Source: Marthasterias glacialis (taxonomy: Eukaryota; Echinodermata; Asteroidea; Forcipulatida; Asteriidae). From it: a stretch of DNA of 64,000 bases. The notes under the pieces are model-generated. The model was not told where the DNA came from and ran no database searches. It saw nothing but the letters and a program-made list of their open reading frames with translations. Position numbers and translations under genes: made by a program. Shown here piece after piece: positions 49,076 to 60,002 of the stretch; the stretch's first letter is position 1, and each line of letters starts with the position of its first letter. The DNA lies in the NCBI GenBank assembly GCA_911728455.2, contig OU452222.1, positions 25,162,923-25,226,922 of the forward strand. Reading direction: 5' to 3'.

Positions 49076-52000
49076 ATGTTGAAGCTTCAACGAGCCTTTC
49101 AAATGACTGTATTGGTTTCGCTACTCCTACCGTTGTGTTTCGTGGTGCATCGGTATCATACGCGGCATAATGGCAGGGGTCTTTATGGACATCAGTCACC
49201 ATTGACGAATCATCAACCAAATGTCAATGGATCTATTCGCCATTACAAATCATTGACTGGTGATGATCAGGTATGGCTGTCAATTGTAGGTCACACACAA
49301 AGGCTTTTGTGTTCATTCTTTTGTGTGACCAGATAACTTTGGCTCATTTCAACCTCTAGTTTGAAGCGTGTTATTGAAGTGGGTGACCGTTTTCGAAAAA
49401 ACAAAAACAAAGCGGCTACAAAAAAAATATTTTATTTTTCTTTTCCCTAAACTATCTCTTCAGATAGTAGAGAAAGATAACTGATTTTGCAAAACTATGA
49501 AGTCAACATTTTAAAGGAGGTATACAGGACTGGTTTCCTCAGTGGTGTTTTCGCTGCTGTACCGTATGGCTCATGTGCAAATTCTAACACCAAATGGCCT
49601 CGCAGGGTGAAGTTCCATCAACATGACTGTGCCATCAAGTTGCCATGCATTTTTTTGCTTGTGTTTTTAGCTTGAAACTAAATTTGCACCAACAAAAACA
49701 AAACAAAAAACACAACAACAAATAAATAGGGGGCCTCTGGACGTAAAAAAGTTTCTGTTTTTTTTAACCCATACACCGGATGTGTGTTGAGCACTGTATA
49801 CTCAGTACTTTCCCGAGTCCTGTGAAAACAAATCCACAGACATATTCCTCGAGTGGGATTCGAACCCACGATCCTCGCCATTCTAGAGCAGATGCCTTAT
49901 TAACTAGACTACCGAGATTTCCCGACAAATCGTATTAGCAGTGGGTACCACGACCATTATATCAGATGTTAAAAGTCGAGTTTCGGTCTTTGCAGGCACC
50001 CGATACAAAACTAGGCTCGCTGGGTTACTTATAAACATCACACAAACACCAGTCAGTTCCTGTTTGGTGAAGCTTTGGAGAAATGTTGTAACATTAACAC
50101 ATTTCCCCCGTTGTTTCTCCTTGCAGCCAGTGACGCTGCGATGTTCCTCGTGCGCTCTGGTGTCAAGCTCGGGTTACCTCCTGGACAAGGGGGCTGGACA
50201 AGACATCGACAAACACCCCTGTATTATCAGAATGAATTCTGCCCCTGTCAAAGGTTACGAAAAAGACGTTGGTAACCGCACAACCCTACGGGTGATGAAC
50301 TTCATGGATGGTGTGCGGGCTGATGGATTACCTCCCGAGGGGAGTTCTGTGCTTGTCTGGGGGCTGTTCAGGAGAGAGGTCTATTTAGCAAAAGCGAAAG
50401 AGATGGTAAAGAGGCTTAGACCAGGTACAATCGTCCACGCTCAGACGTATCAAGGAGAGAAGGAGGCAGAGGACGTGTTTAACTTGGAAACGGGAAAATC
50501 ATTGTGAGTTTTGGCCTCCTCTTCTTTTCGGTTCCGAGTCCTGAAATTTGCACTCTTGTGCTTGTCATGAAACATGCCATTTTGTGAATTTTTTTTTTTA
50601 AATCGTAAAAGGCCATGCATGATGTCATTTAGTCATCAGAAGAACTCAGTGTAAAGAGCTACAGCGGCCGCGTATAATATTCTAAAACAACTTTCTACTG
50701 GAGACGATCTGCTCCAGTATATTGGTCGGGGCGTCGACTCAAACTACTCCTTCGACATGGCGGTCTCCCCTTGTTGGATGATCTTGGTCAAGGTATCTTC
50801 CCGATGCCCGGACCTGTCTCACTGCTTCTCCTAAATGTCTATCTAAACATTTTGTCAATACTCCAACTCGTCATTTAAAAAAAAAACCAACACCAATCAG
50901 TTAACTAAAATGCCCATGGTTTTATATCGCAAAGATCCCAAGATATTTTCACTTTGCCCATCGCAGAAAGAGCTTGAAAGCAGTTGCCTATTCCTGTAGT
51001 TTATACCAGAGTCAAAAGGATTTTCCCACAACAGAGTGTGACTAATCTGACCTCGTGCAAGCTTGTCGACTGCTCGAACGAAAAAGAAACAACGTTTCAT
51101 TTTGTAGCCTAGTATACCTCTAAAGGATGCCTGTATTTTAAGCCTTTTCCTTTTTCCCAGACGTTCAACCAAATCCTGGTTGTCCAGCGGTTGGTTTGCA
51201 ATGATGGCGGCTATTGATATATGCAAAGAAACTCATGTTTACGGCATGGTACCTTCCAACTATTGTGCGTAAGTACGACTGAACAATTTGTTTTATTAAC
51301 GTAATTTTCTTTGTGTGCTCTTGTTTATTTCATTTACCCTTTGAAAGCCCCAGCTCAACATTGGTAAAGTGTCTGTAAATGTTTCCATTCTTTGCAAAAT
51401 CAAGATATTTTGTAATAAAACCAACCTGTCAAAATGTCAGCTCATTTCGTTGTTTCGTTTGCGAGAAAACGGTAAAAATGCATTCAGCATTTTTGTACGC
51501 ATTCCTATAGGCAGAGTTATCGTCTCACCGAGACGAAAAGTATTTCAAACCGATAACACTTCAGGCATAAATATCTCAAGGAAACTTTTCTACCATCATT
51601 ATCTTTTTGTGTCTTATTTCAATTCTGAAATTTTAAAATCAAAATTCCGGACGGTTTAAGAGTTACAGACACCACTGATCGGCGAATCGGCCCAAAAGTA
51701 AAATGTTGTTGTCATACTGACGAATCCGTTCAGTGAATTGGTAACCTTTATCGCTGTGATACGTGTTTGACATTATGCTTTGCGTTTTCATAGTACCAGG
51801 TTTCTCACCGCGGGCAGATGGGGTTGTTTTTACTTACCATATTTTTTACAAAACCTAAAATTTTTAAATGTTTTGCTTTCTCAAACTTCCAATATCTTTG
51901 AATTTGCACTATATGGACATCTCTACGACACTCAATGAATTTGATTGGATCATAAAAAGGTATATGTAAAGTCGAGAATTTCTTATGTTTCGATCACGTA

Positions 52001-53110
52001 GGCCCGTAGGTTTGTGTACAACCACATGGAGGCAAATACGCGCGATTGTGATTTTTTTTAACCATAGTGACGAATAAGCGGCGAATCAGGGAACATGACA
52101 AGACAATATCCCTCAACACACTGATACAAAAGTCTGATGAATTTGTTGTTAAATGAACTGCGAAAAGTTCAAGTGAAAAGTTGACAAACTTAAAAATCAT
52201 TTTCATCGAAACAGGTTGTTTGCCGATTCGTCACTACCGGCAAAAACACGACAAATTATTAGTTTGTTGTGAAGTATTAATTATAAAAAATCATGTTAAT
52301 TTTACTTAGTCCATAGCACGATTCACGTGACATCACCCGAGACCTTTTTTCCAATGCTGCGTGTAGAAGCAGAAGCTGGAAATCATTCAGCAGACGACGC
52401 GTCAGCCATTGAATTTGTACGTAGCTGTACCCAAACATGGTAATAGAAATGAACTTTTCCCGGGGTCACGTAACCACTCAATACAAACGATTCCCAATAT
52501 GGTGCGCCACCAAGTGTTCGCGCGACTGTCGGGGTAATATCTCACACTGCATCATGGAGGGGGGGGGGGGGGGGGAATCTACATCCTGAACAACCATAAT
52601 CACGAAGTTTGTCGAACAAACAAATCCTGTTAAGTCGCAATCGAAATAAGCAACGGCGATTGTGGACGTCTTCAAAAGTAATTTTCTGCACTTTGACAGC
52701 ATAGTTCAATCAAAATTATTTCACTGGAGGATTGGTGCTGCTTGGAACTATACACTCGGTTGGATCCAGTCTAAGGTTGAAAGTGTTTTACCAATCCTGT
52801 TAACTATTGTGACCAATTGCTACTAACTCTGCATCATCTGTCCGTTTGTTCTCATTTTATATTCGACAGGAGCAAGCCAAAGAACGATTTCCAATATCAC
52901 TATTACAGAAACCCGGCTGTAAAAGAGTGTTCTACTTACAACATTGCGGAGAGAAACAAGGGCGGGGGTCATCGGTATATTACTGAGAAGGCAATTTTTG
53001 AACGCTGGGCATCCCGATATAACATCGAGTTTCACTACCCAAGCTGGACGATAAACAAGGACAAATCAGGGCAGAAACTGGATTCGCCGTTTGCCCAAAA
53101 CTTTGCGTGA
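49076..53110 (+). CDS. ST6GALNAC-like sialyltransferase (GT29), 4 exons
   Basis: This is a CMP-sialic acid-dependent transferase of family GT29. It is closest in motif wording to the short ST6GALNAC3-6 group, which adds alpha-2,6 sialic acid to GalNAc of glycoproteins or gangliosides in the Golgi. Exons: 49076-49270, 50127-50503, 51161-51268, 52870-53110. Phases join to 921 nt, 306 residues (family about 300-335). Residues about 10-25 (MTVLVSLLLPLCFVV) form the signal anchor. The L motif starts at about 71 with CSSCALVSSSG and contains IDKHPCIIRMNSAPVKGYE. The S motif at about 196-221 contains SWLSSGWFAMM and DICKETHVYGMV. Motif III is HYYRNP at about 237, and the VS motif is HRYITE at 261-266 with the conserved His and Glu. 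The cysteines expected to bridge L and S are present. A TTTTTTTTACAG just before the ATG suggests an upstream 5'UTR exon. The stop codon overlaps a good splice donor, so a longer isoform is possible. The exact acceptor specificity cannot be told. Confidence 0.93.
49741..49922 (-). repeat. tRNA-derived SINE, family C copy 2
   Basis: The reverse complement reads TCTCGGTAGTCTAGTTAATA, CTGCTCTAGAATGGCGAGG and GTGGGTTCGAATCCCACTCG. It is followed by the same GACTCGGGAAAGTACTGAG tail as the copy at 13935. It lies in sialyltransferase intron 1. Confidence 0.75.
51345..51605 (+). mobile_element. TTAA MITE, copy 6 (3'-truncated)
   Basis: Starts AAAGCCCCAGCTCAACATTGG and aligns with the family to the TACCATCATTATC segment, then breaks off before the right inverted end. 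There is also an internal deletion after the central palindrome. It lies in sialyltransferase intron 3. Confidence 0.75.
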
Positions 53111-53140
53111 GTGGCTGTTTGTGTCTATAGAAAAGCATGT

Positions 53141-53960
53141 TATAATAATAATAAAGGTTATTTCTAATGCGCCAAATCAATCCAAATAGATATTCAAGGC
53201 GCAGAGAAGAAGAGACAATGAAGAACAAAGACAAATCCAATGAGACCAAAATAACAACTGTGAAAATTATACATGTGCGAAGCAATGAACAATAACAAAC
53301 AGTCTACAAATGAAAAGCTTTCTTGAAAAGGTCACTGTGTTTTGAGTGCCTTTTTAAAAGTGTGGACATCTGAAATATTACGGATATCTTGAGGAAGATC
53401 GTACCAGAGAGAAGATCCAGCACATGCGAATGAACGATCCCCCCATTGATTGTGAGTTTTAGGTACAACAAGTGAAAAAGAGTTGGAGGACCGAAGGTTT
53501 TTTAGAGGGATGATATTGAATGAACAGGCTGGAATTGTACTCTGGAGCGGAACCTAACAGGCAATGAAATACAAGCAACAGTAACTTTAATAAATACAAT
53601 ACAAAAAGACATTGGGAGCGCCAGTGGAGAGATTGTAACACTGGTGTGTTGTGACTCCTACGATTGGATATTGTAACAATTCGGGCAGCTGTGTTTTGAA
53701 GCCTCTGTAATCTGGCAATTTCAGTGTTTGGTAATTGATAGAGAAGAGAATTACAAAAGTCTAAACGAGATGAAATAAGAGCATGGACAATCTTCTCAGT
53801 GTCAGGGCGAGTTTAATAAATACCGCCGTATGACACCAATGTTTACATAGCTGGTAACGAACCGACTTACAAGTGGATGAGACTTGAACTGCACAAAAGG
53901 GATCCGGGAGGTCAGACAAACTGAGTACGTCCTCGATGTGATTATGTTTGGCAAAACCAG
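53141..53960 (-). mobile_element. LINE RT C-terminal region and 3' end
   Basis: The minus strand, in shifting frames, reads [20 protein letters not shown], a LHW block, [16 protein letters not shown], and an A/T-rich end with GCGCCTTGAATATC and TTATTATTATAA. These are the standard thumb and C-terminal blocks of CR1-type elements. It starts about 30 bp after the sialyltransferase stop codon, so it may lie in that gene's 3'UTR. Confidence 0.75.
53150..53155 (+). terminator. Possible early polyadenylation signal of the sialyltransferase gene
   Basis: AATAAA 40 nt after the stop codon, inside a TAATAATAATAAA run. That run may instead be the tail of the neighbouring LINE fragment on the other strand, so the true 3' end may lie further on. 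Confidence 0.25.
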
Positions 53961-54177
53961 TGGTAGCCATAGTCAAAACCTTGATAAGACAAAGAGAAAT
54001 CCTCGATCTACTGTATGAGCAGCCTTATTAATTGTAAATTCACTTTCATGAACACTTACATACCATAAAATGACAAGGATTTGTGTTAAAAAATCTACAC
54101 AGGATAACAATAACAATATTTGTGCTGTTAAAAGAGCTATTTTATTACCAGCTTGCTCAAGTAGGCCATAACTCATC

Positions 54178-54375
54178 GGAGCCGTAGCCAGGATTTGTTT
54201 CACTGCGGGGGGGGGGGGGGAGCACAGGGGGCATTGCTATTTGTTGGGGTGGGGCAGGTACCATGTTTTTTTAAAGAAATACATGCAGCTGCATTTTTGT
54301 ATGGGGGCACCTGGGGGCACTGGAAATTTGTGGGGGTGGCACGTGCCCCCAGCCCTCAAGCTACGCCGCTGCATA
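54178..54375 (+). repeat. C/G-rich dispersed element, copy 2
   Basis: Begins GGAGCCGTAGCCAGGATTTG and ends CCCTCAAGCTACGCCGC. The interior has a poly-G run and TGGGGGCACCTGGGGGCACT. It is flanked by two copies of another sequence (54063-54175 and 54388-54500, both starting ATGACAAGGA), so it sits between the halves of a duplicated unit. Confidence 0.7.
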
Positions 54376-55124
54376 TCATAATAATAATGACAAGGACCTG
54401 TGGGGAAAAACAATCCTCACAGGAAAACAACAGCAATATTTGTGCCGTTAAAAGAGCTAGTTTATTGCAAGCCTGCTCGAGTAAGCCATAGCTCATGAAC
54501 GCATATTATAATGCGAACACATCTTATAAGTTAACGCATGTTATAAGTTAGAATTCAATTTCCATACACAAAACTAGCAACAGATTCATTTGCACTTCGA
54601 TGAGTCTTAATTTGATTTCATCAATATTGTAAACAGGTGGTAGAAATTCAACTGAAGAAGAGTGAACAACAGAATGACTAAAACGAACCTGAATGAGAAG
54701 AACGAAGTCATGTGTGCACGAAATCAGTACCTGCATACAAACTCTTGTTTGAATGACGTAAGGAATAATGCCAGATTTTGAATGCGTGTTTAATGAAACT
54801 GAATTAACTGTTGCTGAAATTGTCCAGGAAAACCTATCAGCAAAAATTAACTGCCTGTGTATTCTTTGTGGATGTCTTATGTGTTTTTTACTGTAAGCTT
54901 TTAGCTTCCTGTAAATTCTGTATTTTTCTTTTATTTTAATATTCATGTTTAAACACTGTGCAACTCAGCCTTTGGACTGCAAAGGATGTTTTTAATAAAC
55001 CAAAAATAATTATAGTTATAATAGGAATAACAACCCGTATAATTATCATAGACCTGTGTATTATGTATCTACTTTTTTATACAAAATAATATGGGTATCT
55101 TGGCGGTAGTCATGGTTCAAGCAG

Positions 55125-55575
55125 AACTCCGGGTCTGAATTGACCCGCATTCCTGGTCAAAGGGGGTCAGAGGGTCAGACTGACCCAGTATAAGGTTTAA
55201 AATGGGATTTGACTCGGATTCTGCAGTCTGACACGGTTTCGGGTCAGTTTGACTCATAAATTAGTCAGGCTCCGTGGGACACGGTATCTGGGTCAATTCT
55301 GACCTGTGATTTTTTTATTTAGAGTGAAGGGCCCGTTCTTGTGCTCAGAATGATGTTTCCAGATGATCCACACACTTTCAACCAAAGGCTTTCAGACAAT
55401 ATTAGTCTGATTGTGAAAACTACAATTCCTCTTTATTTGTGTAAACAACCAAAGAATACTGTTTTTCCCCGACTGATTTTATTTAAATACACTTTGAAAA
55501 CTCCCGGGTAAGAATTGACTCGGATTCAGGGTCACGGGGAGCTCAATCCTCTTCTGGGTCAGTTTGACCCAGATT
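55125..55575. repeat. Degenerate GGGTCA/TGACCC-rich repeat region
   Basis: At least ten imperfect copies of GGGTCA, TGACCC or GACTCGGATTC in both orientations, among them GGGGTCAGAGGGTCAGACTG and CGGGTCAGTTTGACTC. The arrangement is irregular, with a quieter middle (55330-55500). Confidence 0.55.
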
Positions 55576-56465
55576 TTATGTCAAAGTACAGCGCATTGGG
55601 GTCTTTGACGGAATGCGCTTTATAAGTAGGTTGTTTTATCACTATTTTTTTTTATTAAAGTACATTTATTTTGCTTTCTTTTCACTGAAATCCTTCTTGA
55701 GCCCTGTTATTGGATACTTAACAAGCTTGGAAAGACATGAAACTTAAAATATACACGACATTACTTGAAGTAAAACCGTCACGAAGACGTTACCGATAAT
55801 GTAATTACATTAAATCAACGTTTAAAGTCAAAAATTCACATCGCGAGAACCATAATTGGGGCTTTAAAGATCTTTTCTCCGTATGAAAGCTCTTGAGGTA
55901 TTGCACAAATCTTAGACAGAGTGAAGTGTAGTCCCATCTGACCTTTACTTCCGGTAGCAACTGGAAGTTGAAGTTTCATATATCAAAATAATTCATATCT
56001 CATTAACCAAAACTGGTACATTATAATAATTCCAGCATCTAGAAGGCCTTTGACGATTCTTTGAATCTTACAAAAGGTATTACCAGATTTGACCTTTACT
56101 TAACATATGTAAAAATTGTTGCGTTTTTATCACTGAAAATGTTTTTAAAGAGCGTTTTCGCATATTATATTAACAAGCTTGGAAAGACTAGAAACTTTAA
56201 GCAAATCTTGACGACAAAGACGACGTCACTGATGACGTAATAACATTAAATCAATACTAAAAGAATCACAAGTGGTACATTCATTACTTTTATATCAACT
56301 GTAAGGTCTTGACATATTCTGAAACATTTTGCCACACCATGTTTTTAAGTGCCCTGTTCTTAAAGATTTTGTGTTTTGGAGGTTGTCTTTGTTAACTTTT
56401 ACTTCCCAACTTGTAATTTTTTACTGTGAAGTTTTCAAGAGGTTTTCTTTGTGAATTTTAAATTT

Positions 56466-56930
<465 letters not shown>

Positions 56931-58194
56931 ACAAATAAGATTCTTAAACAGAGTGACTGTCTCACTGCCTTAGAGTATAGATCAAATCGACAAGCTTAGA
57001 CTTTTAAAAGCTTTTAATACAATATATTTGAGGACTATTTTGGGATCTGGATGTCACGATTCTTAACATATACTTTCTGAACTTTGATCGAAGTAAATTT
57101 ATGACCAAACCGAACACATCAAGTCTAGTTCGTCTTTCCTCTGGTCATTAATGGTCAACATGTACTGATAGAGGTGTGATACAATCTCATTTAAACCGCG
57201 TTTTTCAACCCACAGTTCGGGCAAAACAGTAGGGGAAGATTCGGACAAAGCAAGAACAACAAACAAATAAAAATACATTTTATTAGCAATTAGTACTTTT
57301 CGGGCAAATAAACCCTTCTGCCCCTCCCAAAGAGTCCCCATACGCCTATGCAGTTACAAACGACGAACCTCTTTATGCGAGTACTGTTTTTTTGGTGTTT
57401 CTACTTTGATGTGCCTTAATGTCCATTCTCTCTGCATTAGTTTGCACTTGAGAAGTGTGCATCTCTTATGGTAATCTTGATTGGCGACGTTCGTTTTGTT
57501 AACGTACTTGCCGATTTCGCAACACGAATTTGCATCATGATGTACTGAAGAAGAGATATGTATCAAACAAACATCTGGATCAAAACGAATGTCTTGATGT
57601 TTTTGGCACTGGGACCCTCACAGGTTTTTGTTTATGATCATAATTCGAATATTCATAAAATTGAACTCACGCAGACAATCATTGGACTGTTCCCCTGTCT
57701 CCCCTATGTGAATGGTGGAAAGTTTATTGAACATTTACATCACATACGTCTAGGTACCATACATACCCGCCCGAACACCTATTGAAATTGGTTTTTTTTT
57801 CTTCTTCTTATGTTTCCGAACGAGGCTTGTGTACCATATATCTCAAGAATGCAAACTCCTATAGCAATGAAACTTGGTATATAGTAAGATAGTAACTTGT
57901 TTATGACACCGAGGTTGTGACGTCATGATGACGTCATCAGGTGTCAAATTACATTAAATATTATTTAATATTTAGAAAATTCATATCTCTTGAACTACAA
58001 AAGATAATTTCATAATTTTTTCTGGATATGATAGGTCTGCAAAATCTGCACAAAACTTACATTGACATGACCCCGCTTTGACATTTGCTTCCGACCCCCA
58101 GCTCTCTGTATTTCTCCAGCTCTGTGTATTCTGTGTTTCTTTACTGTTTGCAGTTAATTCATCAGAACATTCAACATAACCCCAGGATTTACAG

Positions 58195-58389
58195 TCAGGG
58201 CAAACTAGGCATCATGGCATTCATATGGGCTAGAGTCCCAACAAAATGTTCAAAACAAAGTGAACATGGACATGTTGAACAAGCTGCAAAAATGTCTTCT
58301 TCATACTCAAAATCTGAGCAGATTTCGGCAATCCCGTCAGCAGGCCGTTCTGGTGGTCTTTCAACTACTACAACAAGGATGAAGGATTT
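58195..58389 (-). other. Putative terminal exon, Cys-rich, unknown gene
   Basis: After TCGTTGCAG the minus strand reads KSFILVVVVERPPERPADGI, then ICSDFEYEEDIFAACSTC, PCSLCFEHFVGTLAHMNAMM and a stop. The C-x2-C-x-C-x2-C-x3-H spacing could bind zinc. The plus strand is also open here, so coding status is uncertain. No family is recognised. Confidence 0.3.
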
Positions 58390-58516
58390 CTGCAACGACA
58401 CAATCAAACATCCGTATAAGTAATTGTAACAAAACTCACCATACTGTTTATTAATCAAATCCAAATGTGTGATATTAAAGTGATTGGATTCTATTTTAGT
58501 CATTAACTGAGTTTAC

Positions 58517-58578
58517 CTTTGTCAAGCACAAATACAAGTCCTGGTGTTGGTGCATACGCATGCTCACTTGGCGGTTTC
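58517..58578 (-). other. Putative coding exon, unknown gene
   Basis: A 62-nt segment between TTTTCAAG and GTAAAC on the minus strand. One frame reads KPPSEHAYAPTPGLVFVLDK. It lies downstream of the triplicated segments on the same strand. Its phase does not join to them without a stop. Confidence 0.3.
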
Positions 58579-58692
58579 CTTGAAAACAAACAAACATTAA
58601 TATAACATTTCGAGTTTATTAAACAAAGTTGGAAGACACTGAGACACTTCACGGCAAAAGTCAATACTACGTATTCTTAAAATATTTCAATT

Positions 58693-59585
58693 TCAGGTAA
58701 ACTGCTGAACAATATGAATTACTTAAAACATCACAATAAGAGTTACTTACTATTTGCAGAATTGGAAAAAATTGCACTTGAGGAACATCATCTGAACTTT
58801 CATCACTTGAGTCATCATTATCGTCAGCTGTAGTTTTTGTAACAAAAAACAAACAAATTTCTATTTAGTATAAAGAAACAATTGCCACAAGCTGTTCCCC
58901 TTACACCCAAACAAACAAACAAAATGAGAAAAAAAATAATAAACAGAAAGAACAGACTTTGCAGTAAGGCTAAAAATTTTCAAGTTCAGGTAAACTGTTG
59001 AACAAAATCAATTACTTAAAAACACCACAATAAGAGTTACTTACTATTTGCAGAATTGGAAAAAAATCGCACTTGAGGAACATCATCGAACTTTCATCAC
59101 TTGAGTCATCATTATCGTCAGCTGTAGTTTTTGTAACAAAAATAAAAACCAAAATTCTATTTGGTACAAAGAAACAATTGCCACAAGCTGTTACCCTTAC
59201 ACCCAAACAAACAAACAAACAAACAAAATGAGAAAAAAATTAATAAACAGAAAGAACAGACTTTGCAGTAAAGCTAAAATTTTTCAAGTTCAGGTAAACT
59301 GTTGAACAATATCAATTACTTAAAAACACCACAATAAGAGTTACTTACTGTTTGCAGGATTGGAAAAAATTGCACTCGAGGAACATCATCTGAACTTGCA
59401 TCACTTGAGTCATCATTATCGTCAGCTGTAGTTTTGTAACCAAAATAATTTTTTTTTTAAATTAGTATAAAGAAACAATTGCCACTAGCTGCTCCCTTAC
59501 ACCCAAACAAACAAACAAAATGAAACAAAGAATAGGGGGCCTAGTAAACAGAAAGAATAAACGTTGCAGTAAAGCTAACAGTTTT
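58693..59585 (-). repeat. Three tandem units of about 300 bp, each with an exon-like segment
   Basis: Units start near 58693, 58986 and 59290 (TCAGGTAAACTG), with spacings of 293 and 304 bp. On the minus strand each unit contains a 77-nt segment (58751-58827, 59045-59121, 59349-59425) preceded by CTACAG and followed by GTAAGT. All three are exactly 77 nt although the middle one carries a compensating insertion and deletion. One frame encodes DDNDDSSDESSDDVPQVQFF. The segment length is not a multiple of three. Confidence 0.75.
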
Positions 59586-59905
59586 AGTGAATGATGATGA
59601 ACAACTGATATCAAACTGATTGTTCAGAGTTAAATTTGGAAAGAAATGGCAAGAATTGAATGTGTGTCATGTAAATAAACTTCCGGAATGGAAAGATCTG
59701 ACAAGGACAAAAAGGGGGATCTCAACCAAAATAGTAGCTGTGCCGAAACAGCTAAAAAAGAAGGTAAAAGAAAACATATTCTGTATACAAAATAGTAAAA
59801 AAAAAAATCTATTCATATGAGATTAAAATCCCCATCATCTCCCTCCACAACCAATGGTTTCCAGCATAAACACAACAAATGGAATAGTGCATTGCAACAA
59901 CCTAC

Positions 59906-60002
59906 CGGAAGTCTCTTCAAAATTCCGATCTCTTCCCTTGCTGCAAATCCTTCCCCGAGGGGTAGTTTGAAGAAAGGTTGACCAGAGGCTACAACATTTT
60001 CA
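59906..60002 (-). other. Putative coding exon, unknown gene
   Basis: The minus strand reads ENVVASGQPFFKLPLGEGFA then AREEIGILKRLP, ending at a GTAGGT donor. A CTTTTCAG acceptor is not in frame, so the 5' limit is uncertain. Composition looks protein-like and it lies just upstream of the triplicated segments. I do not recognise the family. Confidence 0.3.

Noticed and set aside
54548-54946. A 132-residue minus-strand open frame rich in Ile, Lys and Ser
   Set aside because: No recognisable domain, AT-driven composition, no splice context. It is probably chance or LINE debris.
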